From the NCBI GenBank assembly GCA_001247695.2, contig LGRX02035311.1, positions 1 to 64,000 on the forward strand: 64,000 nucleotides of DNA. Reading direction: 5' to 3'. The translations under genes and the position numbers were made by a program. Source of the stretch: Cymbomonas tetramitiformis. Its lineage: Eukaryota > Chlorophyta > Pyramimonadophyceae > Pyramimonadales > Pyramimonadaceae. Shown piece after piece: positions 1-12,630 of this stretch. Every line of letters starts with the position of its first letter. Position 1 is the first letter of the stretch. The notes under the pieces were generated by a model. It saw nothing but the letters and a program-made list of their open reading frames with translations, had not been told where the DNA came from and searched no databases.

Positions 1-8
1 CCCCCAAC

Positions 9-24
9 ACACACACACACACAT
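9..24. repeat. (AC)n microsatellite
   Basis: A short run of alternating A and C near the window edge. No coding signal is visible around it. Confidence 0.9.
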
Positions 25-206
25 CGACCTACAGGTCGACCCCCGCGCTAAAATTGTATAATACAAAATAGAAAATTCGAATTCTGAATTCTGAATTCTG
101 AAATGGAAAATGGGAAGTGAAAAATGTAAAATTAAAAATCAACCATTACACGTGCAGCTATCCATCGTCATGTCATACTGAATCGCTTGCGGTGACTGCA
201 TCACTA

Positions 207-538
207 ATGATCGTGCACCTTCTGTGCGTCGCGCATATCCCTCGTGAAATTAAATACTGTGCACCTTCTGTGCGTCGCGTGCGTGTCAGTCCATACATCG
301 TGTTCATCGGTCGCTTATGATCGTGCACCTTCTGTGTGTCGCGCATATCCCCTCGTGATATTAAATATTCTGCACGCTTCCGTGCGTCGCGCGCTTGTCA
401 GTTATACATCGTGTTCATCGGTCGGTTTATGATCGTGCACCTTATGTGCGTCGCGCATATCCCTCGTGATATTAAATATTGTGCACCTTCTGTGCGTCGC
501 GCGCGTGTCAGTTATACATCGTGTTCATCGGTCGCTTC
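207..538. repeat. 111-bp tandem repeat, three units
   Basis: Three head-to-tail units begin at about 207, 317 and 429, each starting ATGATCGTGCACCTT and ending near GTTCATCGGTCG. Units differ by scattered substitutions and 1-2 bp indels. Because the period is close to a multiple of three, the repeat produces several open frames rich in repeated His/Arg/Cys words. I regard these as artefacts of the repeat rather than genes. Confidence 0.85.
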
Positions 539-1170
539 ATACTCATACTGCGATTCCGCTTCATCGTTCGCGATGGAAACGATGCATGCCACGTCATACA
601 TCTTCATCGGTCGCGGGTTTCATTCCTTTCGGACGGTGCACACATATCGGACGGGCAACGCGAGACCAATAATTGTCGTTCCGACGTGGCGCGCTCAGAT
701 GGTCGCATTATCAGCATGCACAAGCTGCACATCGGGTCCACCATGCCACGACGTCGGGGTGGCGTCGCGGTTTCAGACACGCGACTGCGGTGGCGAGGTG
801 GTGATGCCATCGTTAGCGTCTGGCGATCGTCAGATGGCAATTTCCACTGCGCCACCCGTTGGGATTCGCGCTTTGCTGCTGCTGCTGCTGATTGACAGAA
901 TGACAGTACTGTATGAATGACAGTATGAATGACAGTATGAATGAATGAATGAATGAATGTCAGTTTACGAACAGGACCACTAGGTCTGTAGACCTAGGGA
1001 ATTTGGTTTGGGTGAAGATTATAAAGGTCAGAGGTAGGTAAGGTAAAGGTAATTTGGTCCGGTTCCAAATCATAAGGAGAGGGTAGGGGCAGAGGTATTT
1101 GGACGGGTTCTAAAACATAAAGAGCAGGGGGTCACTTGAGCTGCGCACCCAAGTTATGGGAGACATTTCT
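539..1170. other. Non-coding stretch with GAAT/GACAGTAT simple repeat
   Basis: About 895-957 holds GACAGTAT and then GAAT repeats. The remainder is unique sequence without a convincing gene. The overlapping ORFs on both strands show no domain or consistent coding bias. Confidence 0.6.
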
Positions 1171-1469
1171 GAATGAACATTGCCCCGAGATATGACTCGA
1201 TTTCGGATGTCCCAGCTTTAGTGGGACAAGTTGTAAGATTCGTTCTTCACACAAACACACATGTTGTGCGCAACGAGCCCGAATGCAGATCATATATGTT
1301 ACACTGGCAGTATATGCACCTTGTACTATTTAAAATGCTTAGGCCATATAACGACGAACGCTCTGAATTGGAAGAAGTCACTCCTTCCAATTTTTTTATT
1401 TTTTTGTTTTTGGTTTGAAATGCTTCCAAAATGATCATGAGTGACCGGAATGTCGTTGGTTCATCGCCG

Positions 1470-1690
1470 GGTGCCCCGTACGGTAGAGCTGCCCAACTTA
1501 AACTGGTCCGTTCATTTTTAACAGTGGCAATTTTCCGAATCCGACAGTCCATATACGATTCCAGAGATCAAAATACGATACATTCCTTTGTTGCTCCCCA
1601 GGAATCTCTTCGGACCTTCCGATGTTCCCGATCTGAAAACATTGGACGGCTCAACTTTAGTTGGGCACCCCTACCGTACGGCCGTGTGTC
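1470..1690. repeat. Imperfect fold-back (MITE-like) sequence
   Basis: The stretch at about 1470-1513 (containing GTACGGTAGAGCTGCCCAAC) is the imperfect reverse complement of 1642-1686 (containing GTTGGGCACCCCTACCGTAC). The arms are about 40 bp and the element about 220 bp. This looks like a small inverted-repeat element. No target duplication was established, so the class is unknown. Confidence 0.55.
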
Positions 1691-1699
1691 GCTTGAGTC

Positions 1700-1756
1700 C
1701 GCACTAGTCGCGTGACTAGTGCGAAGTCAGATCGCACTAGTGATGTGACTAGTGCG
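1700..1756. repeat. Two consecutive ACTAGTGCG hairpins
   Basis: Hairpin 1 has arms CGCACTAGTC (1700-1709) and GACTAGTGCG (1714-1723) around a 4-nt loop. Hairpin 2 has arms CGCACTAGT (1733-1741) and ACTAGTGCG (1748-1756) around 6 nt. Both stems are perfect and share the same 9-bp core, so the four half-sites alternate in orientation. Function unknown. Confidence 0.75.
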
Positions 1757-2149
1757 TCGTAAGAATTCTGAAAACCCCGCCTCGTACGATGAGAAAAACT
1801 TCCAAAATTATAACCACCCTATTTTTCGGGCATGATATGTTTAAAATAATGTAAAAACCATCAAAACAATGACCTTCAAAAAATCTTCCAATTCAAAGTG
1901 CGTCTTCCAATTAAGAGTGATCGTCGTTATATCAATGGCTCCGGCGCATGGTAGATTATCAATGTTACACTGGCAGTATATAGCACTGAATTCATACATT
2001 ATTGTGCGAGAACAAAGCACCTTCGCATTCTGGCGACGACGGATTCGCAGGTGCTGTGCAGTGGTATATGATGCGGCGAGCAGCAGCGGACCTCCGTGCG
2101 CATATATGAGAAATGTAGATGCGTGCACGTGATCGATGTACATATGCGC

Positions 2150-3690
2150 ACACTATTCTGTCGTTCGGTAAGCACTTGAACCTTCTATGTAGCATCTGCA
2201 TGCGTCAATGATTCGCATAAGTAGTAAGCCGCCAGCTTGCGCGTAATCGTCGCATGGGTATATGTGCACACACACCACGCGTCGATCGATGACGCTGTTG
2301 AGTCCGCGCAATGATATTCACTCGATCAAACTGCCGCACATAGTGTTTATCATTCCACACTGATGGGTAGAGATTTCTGCGCGTGTGTTGTAGTATCCAT
2401 GATTGCGGACGAGAAATTAAACTATTTCGCGGCCATGCGTGCATGATGGAGTGACGAGTATTCGTCAGATTCTACAGGCTCAAATAACTGATGTTTGGAT
2501 ATGCCATTCATCACGATCGAACCATCAGTAACATGTTGTATAATCCGGCATCGCCGAATCCGCGTATCGATTATATGAACGGCACACGCCGCATGCAGTA
2601 GGTACAATATTCTCCACGACCTATTAAAGGCTGTGTAGGTAGCGTCGTCAAGGTGGATGAAACTGCAGAATAATATCACCACGTCTTAATAAGTTCTCAT
2701 GCATGCTGCGTGCACCGTTTACGTTCTGCGCCAATTTCGACTGCTAGGTGACACCGCGATATTTGGACCCCCCCCCGCAGCGCGACCTGGCTTTCGTGGT
2801 GTACCGCGCGCGCATTAGATGCGACGTGCGTGTGTGTGTTGAATGCATGCGGGGTTTATGTCGCGCAGGGATATACGCAATAAGACCGCGTTTTCACACC
2901 TCAATTGGCTCGAATACGGCACATCATGCCCGATCTTGCAGTTGAAGACCCACCCGTCACAGTCTACAAGAAAAAACGCATCGTAGACAAAGTTGTGAAG
3001 TCGCTTCTTAAACGCCGATTAAATGCGCCTGTCGCCGACCCAGAGGAACACTTGGCGTGTAGTTGCGGCACACTATGTTGCAGTTGCTGCGCCGGATGGT
3101 GCGATCGTATATGTTGTTGCAGAATGGCAACGACGCCGCCGCCCATAACGTGCACGTACACGAACGGCACAGAACACGTATTGCTGCCCGCGTTTCAAAA
3201 ATATTGTGGCATCGCCAGGCACACACGAGTCCAATTGTGGCCCTCTGCAAAACGCTGCAGCATTGGTGACATATTGAAGGTGCTGCTCGCATTGCGCGTT
3301 GCAAGGCCCGTTTAGTTCTAATCAATCAGCAGTATACAGTATGGATCACCGCACATGTATATATATATATATATATTCACGGTGGCGCAAATACATATGC
3401 TGATGATCCTGGTCACGACTAGGACATCGTGATAATAATACGTGGTGGTGTGTGCGGGTGTGTGTGTGTGTGTGTGGGTGGGTGGGTGGGTGGGTGAGTG
3501 TTCTCTCTCACACGCGCGCGCATGATGTAAGTATATTATACACTCCGATGCTGCAAAATGAAATGGGGGGGTGCACAATCCATTTTCTGTCAGCTACTGC
3601 CGTCATGTGTTTCGTTCCATACAGGTAATAGTCGTCATGTGTGGCGGTGCTGACTATATTGTGTAGGAAGAATCTATCACGACGGATGAT
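2150..3690. other. Gene-poor stretch with microsatellites
   Basis: Contains a poly-C run near 2767, a (TA)n run near 3357-3375, and a GT-rich then GGTG-rich run at about 3446-3497. Nothing here carries a recognisable domain apart from the doubtful Cys-rich ORF listed separately. Confidence 0.6.
2905..3315 (+). CDS. Doubtful small Cys-rich protein
   Basis: An open frame of 136 codons. An inner Met at about residue 8 could also start it. It has a basic stretch (residues 20-40, Lys/Arg-rich) followed by a cluster of ten cysteines in about 25 residues (CSCGTLCCSCC and CDRICCC). I do not recognise a family. The GC-rich setting can keep frames open by chance and no splice or promoter signals support it, so it may be spurious. 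Confidence 0.2.
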   Translation: MARIRHIMPDLAVEDPPVTVYKKKRIVDKVVKSLLKRRLNAPVADPEEHLACSCGTLCCSCCAGWCDRICCCRMATTPPPITCTYTNGTEHVLLPAFQKYCGIARHTRVQLWPSAKRCSIGDILKVLLALRVARPV

Positions 3691-3695
3691 GCGGC

Positions 3696-6600
3696 GTGCT
3701 GCTTCTTGAATCTCGATCATGGATACTCGCCCGGTTGGTGATGTTGTATAGTGGCTATGGAAGCGTTACAATGCCAAATCCTGAAATGCACCATATTTCG
3801 GTGGGCAGGATGTCCACCAAACAAATATTACCGCTCTTAGTGCTAGGAATGTCATTTGATGTGCCGCTACACTACTGTCATTCGTTGTCACACCTTGTGG
3901 GTATGTTTATACATGTATGTGGGCATCGCATGTTCCGACAGATACGCCGAGGGTGGAAAACAGTGTTAGGCGAATCACATGGCAGCCTTGTCGACCAATC
4001 AATCAGTGTCGCTTGTCGGAACAACTTCCGGCAGTATGGCATCCATTCCTCTGATGACAATCATGCAATTCATATCCGAATATCTTTTCCAATCAAGTCT
4101 TCGGGGTCGACGTCGGCTCCGTTGCCATCGTCGGCATTTCATCGGAATAGTGATAATGAGGCAACTGCTGATTCCACTAACACGTGTAAGCAACCGCCAC
4201 TTGGCATCAACAAAGACCCATCTAGTGGCAACCATGTGACTTCAACGATACACACGAATTCAACGTCAAATGACGAATCCCACAGGTCATCAGCACGCCC
4301 GCTTGGTGTGACTGCGCGAGCGGTCTATACGGCTGCTACTGCTGCTGCTCCAAGTTGGACTAGGAAAGCTACAGCATCGACAATGCACATATCTGCAAAC
4401 ACAGGAGCAGCAGTATCTTCCTCATCAGCCACTAGCGAGCCGGTATCTCCTCCCGATGGCGTGTTATCTACAGACACTACGCCAACGGCTGCAGAAACAC
4501 TGCTAGCATCATCGATAGGAACGATGAGAGACGCTATATCGTTATCATATGACGCCGACGATGAAGTAGATGAAGATGAAGAATCATCCAGTCACATCAT
4601 CAAAGCCAACGAGCACCACACCAGTGGTATCAACGATGTCAATGCGCAGCTTCAACATGGCGGGGAAACACACACTTCTTCCGCATTGCCTTCGCTGCCA
4701 GCATCATGCCGCATTAAGAGCGCACACACACTTAAACCGGCCTTGGTGTATTTCCATGGGGGGGGGTTTTGCTTTGGCAGCATTCATACCCATCACGCAC
4801 TTTGCACTGTTCTATCAAATGGCGCTGACTGTGCAGTGGTATCGGTTGAGTATCGATTGGCCCCAGAACACAAATTTCCAGCTGGGTTAGACGATGCAGA
4901 AGGTGAGTTTATAAATATATGCTCAACGAATATCACAGGCTAACTGACACGTGCATTGCTGTACGATGTAGTCACACTATTTTTCGTGTCATCGCCACAT
5001 CGTGTTCATGCCTGCACAATTATGCTTGCAGTACGCATGAAGTAGATATTGTATACTGCATAGCATGGAGTATGGTGATGCCCTCAGTGCGGTGAACTGT
5101 TACATACCAATGTATGCACATGCAATGTGGGGAAGACGATCATTTGCAGTGTGGGTCGCTTTATTGCTGATCACGGTTATATTGTGGTGTATTGATCATA
5201 CATTTCTGATAGTGCCAATATAAGTTCAAATACAAATGGCTTCGACACATGTGTCCATAAGACTAATTTTACGTGTGAAAGGACTGCTCGGATGATGTAC
5301 CTGCAGATTCAATGATTAATCTACTGTGTGAGAGTGCTTGTTGGATGGCTTGCGTGCCGTGATGTGACAGAGGCGTACATGTGGATACTGGACAATGCAC
5401 ACGAGCTAGGAATCGGTACTGAAACATTCACGCGATACCCACGAGAATGATGGACTGTGTTCAGTTATTGCACGCCATGCAGCTCCACATCGAGTTATGA
5501 TGGACGTGTTATATTGCATGCATTGAAGGCGTGCACGTTCTGAACATACATCTTGATGGTTCTTCAATCCCTTTGATCCATATTTTTGTATACACTCTGC
5601 CACACCGTCTAATTGACCCCAACGCGTAAACCACCAGGGCTTTGAAGACTTCAGGCGTTTTATCCATGCATATCGTTTACTCCCTGTTGTGTGTGTATAT
5701 ACATGTATATTATTTTGTATACTCTCTGTCACACCATGTAAGGCATCCACTAAAACACCAGGGCTTTGAAGACTTCAGGAGTTTTATCCATGCATATCGT
5801 TTACTCCCTGTTGTGTGTGTATATACATGTATATTATTTTGTATACTCTCTGTCACACCATGTAAGGGATCAAAGTGTGTAAAACAGAGGCATCCACTAA
5901 AACAACAGGCCCTGGGAGACTTCAGGACGGTATCGCCACCGCAAAAGGAAGATACGCCTACATATTCCGACAATACATAGGATAGATTATTACGTCCCAA
6001 ACAATCTCAAGAGATGCAACAAGTGGGCACACCTCAGTTCTTGAGTTACACTCGATCCTTGTTGTTGAAAGATGAAGTAGTCGTATATATATATGTATAC
6101 AGTCGGAGTCCCAAGTTCTGTGATAGAGAAAAAAAGAAAGAGAGAGAGAGCGCGCATGATAATATAATTTGGCACGTTATATTCAGTATACTGGTATACT
6201 TCTGGTATATTTACTCATGTGGTAGTAAGGACTATCTTGACCTGGACCTTCAAGTTTTGCGTGTGATTGAAAGCTTTTGAGGTGTGCCCACTTGCCAATT
6301 GTTTTGAGATCTTTGGGGCCTCATCTAGCCTTGCATATTTGTCGGATATATTTCTTATCCCCTCCATGGTGGCTACTACTATCCTGATGTGTTCCAGAGC
6401 CTGCTCTGATGTGGGTTTCCCTATGTTAGTGCTGTGAACCGGTTATGATATATGTGCATGTTGCGTGTGTGGTTGTTATGGCCAAACTTTGTGGCTGCTG
6501 CACACTATGCTGTGTATGCGTGCATGACGCCATAGGCAAACACGATTATGGTCCTGTCATTTGCTGTGTATCGTACACTGATTCTTTGTCGTAAGCATCC

Positions 6601-7858
6601 TGGCATCACAGATGCTACGCGAGTGGCCGTTGGTGGGGACAGTGCGGGCGGAAACATTGCAACTGTACTCTGCCTACGTGCCTGCGCCAATTACGACATC
6701 CCTATGCCTAAGGTGCGGCCGTGTTTCAATCATATTCCGACCAAACACCATTCATCGAGCACAACCTCATCCACCATATCTACATACATACACACGTGCC
6801 AGAGCCTCGATCATACACCAAGTGCAGCAGCCTCAGTCGTACACTAACCACGTCTACGACTATTTATACACCAAGCGCAGCCTCAACCACACACTCGTGA
6901 GCGCTGCCTCGGACACATGCTGATTATAGTGAGACCGTCATGCATGATCACAACGGCAACTGGCATGCATGCAGATTGCAGCTTGGCGACTACCAACCAA
7001 AATTTATAGTCCGATCAACATCCCAAAGAACGAAGGCACGCAGTCAGAAACAAGTTGGGTAATGAAAAGCTGTCAAGCATCGAGATATATCATACAACTC
7101 CACGTGCAGGACACCTGGCATGCCGAAGCGTCAGCCCGGCCATCACCCCATAAGCATAAAAATCAGCATGCAGGTCTAGGGCAGAGCAATGACAAGATAT
7201 CAGCCACATGAAATGACGAGACACAACAAAAGTCCGAAGGCAAGTTGCAGCATGCAGCAAATTGTGTGCCTTCGACTAGCACCCCCACACCAACACACAT
7301 GGTGACAAAACTCGAAGACGTGTGGCTGGCACCCGCCGATCAGGAAGCATCGGTAGAGCGCACAGTTGTATTCACGATGTGACGAAAATAAAAGCCCAGT
7401 GTTCGATAAGTCTAGTTTGCGGTGACAAACAGGCACAGCTATTGCTATACCCTGTGACCGACATCACCCAACGAACGCGCTCAGAAACCGAGATCAGCAA
7501 ACTGGATTTGGTGCTCACCAGCGAACACATCAACGTTCTAAAGACCCTTTACTGTAATGGGCCGGAAGATTTTGCCTTGCCAGCGGTGTCGCCTCTCCTG
7601 GCAGGTGATGTATCAAGAATGCCTCACAGCATCGTGGTCACGGCTGGATTTGACGTGCTGCGCGACCAAGGTGTCGCATACGCAAATAAGCTCAAAGCGG
7701 CCGGAGTGGACGTCATCCACCGGCACTATGATTCATTTGTGCACGGCTTTGCTAACATCGGCATCATCAAGGTATGGTGCAACGCGCATCACCAATCACT
7801 GCCCATACGTAAGCATGCAGTTGCCGCTCTGATAGCGGCAAATCCGATGGAGATTTAG
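3696..7858 (+). CDS. Alpha/beta-hydrolase, hormone-sensitive-lipase-type carboxylesterase (multi-exon)
   Basis: A serine esterase of the HSL/arylacetamide-deacetylase family, which hydrolyses ester bonds in small or lipid substrates. Supported exons are 3696-4902, about 6564-6712 and 7433-7858. Exon 1 carries the oxyanion-hole block YFHGGGF and the EYRLAPEHKFPAGLDDAE block. Exon 2 carries the nucleophile elbow GGDSAGGN. Exon 3 carries the Asp block (AGFDVLRDQG) and the His block (FVHGF), so the full Ser-Asp-His triad is present. Donors are GTGAGT at 4903 and GTGCGG at 6713. Acceptor AACAG at 7432 joins MPK to AQLLLYP in frame. The start is uncertain because several Met lie near the front. A Ser/Thr-rich, acidic low-complexity insert of about 200 residues separates the N-terminal strand-like IRISFP from YFHGGGF, which is unusual. 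A further small intron (GTATGG at about 7771) is possible before the C-terminus. Confidence 0.8.
4903..6563 (+). other. Intron 1 of the esterase gene, with tandem duplication
   Basis: Runs from a good donor (GTGAGT) after DDAE to the exon that starts in AVYRTLILCRKHPG. No AG acceptor gives the right phase: a phase-1 join would fall at 6564 after TTTG. Either the acceptor is non-canonical, a small exon is missing, or this copy is damaged. The intron contains a roughly 120-bp tandem duplication (about 5629-5900) around GGGCTTTGAAGACTTCAGG, and a GA-rich run near 6128. Confidence 0.6.
5629..5900. repeat. About 120-bp tandem duplication inside the intron
   Basis: Two nearly identical units each contain CCAGGGCTTTGAAGACTTC, CATGCATATCGTTTACTCCC and CTCTCTGTCACACCATGTAA. 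A partial earlier unit lies at about 5560-5600 on the left. Confidence 0.8.
6713..7432 (+). other. Intron 2 of the esterase gene
   Basis: GT-AG intron of 720 bp, phase 0, between MPK and AQLLLYP. Nothing else coding is evident inside it. Confidence 0.75.
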
Positions 7859-10810
7859 TGAGTAGTGCACAATGCCATACTTAAGATGGGGTGCCCGGTT
7901 TAGGTTGCACCCGTCACTGTTTACAATTTCCGACATGGTACCATCATCATCGACTGTCACAGTTGTTTTTAATCACTGGTCGATTTTTGATCTGGCATCT
8001 AGAGCCTCTGAAACGTGCATGCATATTTCGCCAGAACCGAGATAGAACACAAGTTCGGGTTGAGAAAATACTGCTGCGGGTTTGTTTCACCTCCGGCCAC
8101 TGCTAGATATTCAGTGCTTATTCCCGTAGGATATTAGGGGAACAGTCAGAAATATTACCCATCGTGTTGACGTTGTGAATCTTTGTTTCCAGTGCCTCAC
8201 TTGAAGCGCTGGAGAAGGCAGCTCTCACTTGAGCCTCATCTCACATACAAGAACACGTGAGGTGTTGCAGTACCCCTCATCTTCGATGGTTACAAACAAT
8301 ATACAGTTGTAGAGCTTCGTGTTACTTGTAAAACATTTATGACAAAAACTTGTATTCGCGCACGTAATTAAACCACGTGTAAGTACCATTTTGCTTCGTG
8401 ATCACACGCCAAATGACGGTCCGATCAAATTGAAAAGCTCTCGCGATGCAAGCCCGCGCAAGCCTAGGTATTCCCGACCAGCGTCGCTCACATACATTTA
8501 GAATATATGTATAATACACTGTCAATGTTAAACATTTGAAGGCGTCATGTGATGTGGGAATCAATTGGAAAACAGAGATCTGCGCCAGATCTGGACCAAT
8601 TTTAACCTAATCAGACTTTCCTTAATGGTTTGCCGGAGGGAATGTGGGGGGAAAAGTTTTGTACGCCACTTCCCTACCGGGCTGGCTAAACGACGCGCCG
8701 ACTTTTCCGGTGCAGCACAGTGAACGAAGCACCCGCCTTTTTGTTGGGTGTGGGCGGAGAAGTCTCTACACCGATATGTATGCGAGCTACTGGAGATAAT
8801 TATATTATATCAACGGTGCTCATTACCATTGTACACTACTCAGATTGAGGCAAGGACCTCGGGCTGAAGCGAGAATTTGCCGACCTTGCAATCTGTATTA
8901 ACTTTCAGAACGATTATCTTTCAGTGTGTTGGATCTGGGGGCTCTAGCTTTTGAACTCCGTCAGCGAGTGGTTAAATCTAGAGTAAAATTTTGAATGCAA
9001 TCTCAACCCCCTCCTGCCTTGTCCCTGCCTACAACCCAACCTCATGCCCCACACCTTGCTGGCCACCAAAGCACGCGTTGTGTTCATTTCAATCTCGGGT
9101 TGGGGAGGGTGGTTAAACGCGTGTTACACCTCCAGGAGGTTCAAGCCGCCATGTTGGAGATCTGCGCGGACTTGCAGCATGCACTTTCTATTACCGCCGA
9201 CGACCCAGTAGCCAATTAACTCAATTCCAAGCGGATATTGCAGATCGTCTCACTTGACTGGCCTCAGCATAATGTATCGGTGGCGCCAGCTTGGGTGGAA
9301 TTGGAGCTACAGCTCCATTTCTTAGCAAAGGCAAATCATATTACACACAGATCAGTAGACTCAGCATATATTGGATTACATGGGTTTAGGGGTCTGAATT
9401 CCAGCGCGAAGATTTCCTGCAATATACTGGTGGATCTCGTCCTGTCATGGCTGAAATGGCTTACTTTACAATGTGATCATATGATATATAATGGTTTGTT
9501 TGTCAACACACTGGGTGCCTGCTTTCACTTCCTAGAATCTAACCACTTCTGTGTACTGTAGTCTACGCTGCTACCCAGCCAAGATTCTTCGTTGCCTGCC
9601 CAGCCAGCGAGATGTAATCAATTTCAAATATGAACTTGAATTGCATTGTGCTGCCTTGTAAGTGTTATCTCAATTCGTTGTCCTGCAAATGATACACGGA
9701 AACAACGTGCGCACCCTTTCGATTTGCAGGACCAGCCTCTCCGCGGTCATGGTAACGACAGTCAGGAAGCAGGCATGCTTGTTCAGCGATAATTACACAA
9801 ACCGTGCGCTGAGTCAAGCTCATTAACTGAAGATGCTCCCACCAAGACTCTATTTTGGAATTAAAGCGCAAAACTGTACTAGGGAGTGTGCATATGCATG
9901 GTTGCCACCGAACACCAATTCCTTTGACCCGACCTTCCATAATTTGCATTGCGTCTTCCAGTTAAACACGTAACTAGCGCTAAATGATGCTGCGAGACAA
10001 CTCAGGAAGCAGCTATGAGAAGGATATCTGGACACAGTGGATCCTGAATCTATGATGTGGCATATGCAAAGTTTGCTTGATATGTGAGACTTAGGATCTG
10101 CTACGCATCGGTCACAAAGCAGCAGGGGCGAGGTTACAACAGCCCTAACTTTTTGCACCCAGATAAGTCTTAAGCAGTGATAACAACCTGACCACTCCAT
10201 CGGTGATAAGTTGTGTACCGAGCAGACCATGGAGTATGGACGAACAATCAAATGGCGCACATGTCACTCCCTTAAGTAACTACCCGGAGACATCAAGGGG
10301 TACCGGGGCACGATAAGGGGCTGTGTGTGAAGCCTTGATTGCTCACACACCAGATAGAAGGGTGCTATCTGATTTGGTTTGTAGTGATAAGCCAGAGTTT
10401 TAACCGAATTTGATTTTATTGTTCATACTCAAAACTGGTTTGTTCAACTGGGAAAGACATTAAAGCTAAGTACTGCCACACATCCAGAGATGCTACACAC
10501 CACTAATATCATGGCATTTGTATTGCAATGTGAGCAACCCCTCAAGGCATTTCACTGCAGCACGTGCGCACCATGTTCGTCAGGTGCACCACAAGGACTG
10601 TTCTGCAAGCATAACGTGTCTGCAGCTCCAACCGGACGTGATATATCTTGCAGGAAACCGGGATAATTATACTTGAGCAACAAGCTGCTGCGCCGTCTTT
10701 AGGAGCACCGCCTCTGGGTTGTATGCGTCTAATAATTGGCTGCAATCCAGCACATAGTGAAGATCTCTTTTGATCCATGGCTAGCGTAAAGTGACTACTA
10801 TCCAAATTCA

Positions 10811-10830
10811 TGGTCCTCCCACAAGGACCA
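10811..10830. repeat. Hairpin repeat TGGTCCT..AGGACCA, copy 1
   Basis: Twenty bases with perfect 7-bp arms around CCCACA, identical to the core of the copies at 11008 and 11831. Confidence 0.85.
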
Positions 10831-11007
10831 ACGCGCGATGACTATTATGAGTGCCACATGGATCTTTGAGGCGTATACGTGCTTTTGGCATCATATTTAT
10901 GAGTCAATTGAATAATTTCCCCTACAGGATCGTCCACGCGTGTGCTAGAGGGGCGTGCTTAAAGGGTGCGCTTTTGATATGTTTTTATCGAAATCGTCGA
11001 AAAAAAG

Positions 11008-11029
11008 ATGGTCCTCCCACAAGGACCAT
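11008..11029. repeat. Hairpin repeat TGGTCCT..AGGACCA, copy 2
   Basis: Same 20-bp core as copy 1, extended by one base pair on each side (ATGGTCCT and AGGACCAT arms). Confidence 0.85.
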
Positions 11030-11800
11030 AGTCTTTAAGCGTCCTAGCGGTTGCATGGTGCGCGGTGTTGGCCGCTCATGGTCGCACACCTTGAGTTTAT
11101 GACCAAATATGAAAACTTAGTTGGATAGTCCACACTCTAGTCGCCATCTGAGCTCTCGTTTACCGTGGCGGGTGATCACTCCCGAGTGAAATAAGGATTT
11201 TGTGATTTTTGCACTTCTAATTTTCACTTCGCGTCAAGCTAACGAGTGCACATCGCTCACATACTTGCCCATATGGATAATGTTAAGCTTTTAAAGAATC
11301 ATTTTATGGATATACTTCAAAAGTTTAAGCACCATACGCTCCTACCACACTGTGAATGCACTCTAGCGGGCATCGTGGATAATGAGTCATGTTTGCACCG
11401 ATTATCCCATTCCGGCTAAAAAAACGGCTAAAAAGGTTTATGGTTGTCAATAAGCATTAGAGATGGCCAATATATGCATTCCAACATGACGTATTACCCA
11501 AATATGACGAGGCCATGTGTATAGGATCGATATGATCGCATGGACGCAGGTGTAGCCTGCATACACTATTCCCAAAAATTATTGAAGATATCGTATATTT
11601 TGGTGCCTTTTTGAATTTTCAAAAAAATGCAATCTGAAAAAATTGAGGGTGCTTGTCGCAAATGCGAACGCCGTGGATATATTGGGTGGATCCAGGCCGG
11701 ACCAAGCATCGAAGTAATTAATATATGTCCCGTTGATACTAAAAATCATTGGGCGCGCCTTCTAGATCCAAACCAATGCCCAATTAAATTCTTGCGACAT

Positions 11801-11850
11801 TGGTCCTTGTGGGAGGACCATAATCGATTATGGTCCTCCCACAAGGACCA
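11801..11850. repeat. Perfect 50-bp palindrome built from two opposed hairpin repeats
   Basis: Copy 3 (11801-11820, reversed) and copy 4 (11831-11850) face one another across TAATCGATTA. The whole 50 bp equals its own reverse complement, centred on ATCGAT. Perfect palindromes of this length are unstable in most genomes, which suggests it is recent or selected. Confidence 0.9.
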
Positions 11851-12577
11851 TGGGATAGTAGCCAAAAGGGTAAAGTTTCACATTGAAGTGTACTGTATTT
11901 GCATTCAGTTATCTTGGATGTCGACTTCGTTGAAATTGATTCTGGCGCCAAGCTAAACATGCATGCACAAAATCCTGATTGAGCTACGAAGTAGTGCACA
12001 AGGAGTCGTCATGTTCGCATCTCAAAAATTACTATTCCGAGCCTGTGGTTTTATATTGTCTACTGACTGTACAATTCCCGCTACCCGGGCGTCATCGCAT
12101 CCGTCTTAACCCAACTTGAATCGCGTATGGCTGGCATTCATCCCACGAACATGTGTGCGCGAAAGTAATTGAAACCCTACCTGGCAGCTATGTTCACATA
12201 CTTGTTCATAAGCCCAAGTTTGAAGCCGTAATTAAATGACCTGACAAGCACACAAATGTGTCCTCTCCCCTCCCCAACACTCTATGCATAGCTATCCAGG
12301 ATACAAAAGCCTTCTTGCCTGCATCAGCGGCACGCATTATAAATGCAGGCTGTGTTATCATGGATGTCATGCGATGCACACCTTTCAGATAGCCTATGTC
12401 GCAAATATATGGCACGCGGCTTTTCAAACGAGGAAAAAACACAGATGAGAAACTGAAGAGTACTTCGGTATTCTTTGCTCCGTATGCAGAATTCTCCCAC
12501 TCGAGTTGAAGGCAAAACTTGAACTCTGGCTGTACGCTGACATCCCAACGTTACATGCAATGTTTTAAAATCATCAG

Positions 12578-12630
12578 TAAGATACTCACTTAACCATATA
12601 ACAAGACGGAGATTGCATGTTCCAAGTCCA
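12578..12630 (+). repeat. Dispersed repeat, copy 1
   Basis: About 50 bp beginning TAAGATACTCACTTAACC, repeated with few changes at 14100-14152, just past the tRNA-like duplication. Confidence 0.75.

Noticed and set aside
117..920. Several ORFs of 60-194 codons over the 111-bp repeat
   Set aside because: They are generated by the tandem repeat itself, occur in several frames, and show repeated His/Cys/Arg words without any domain.
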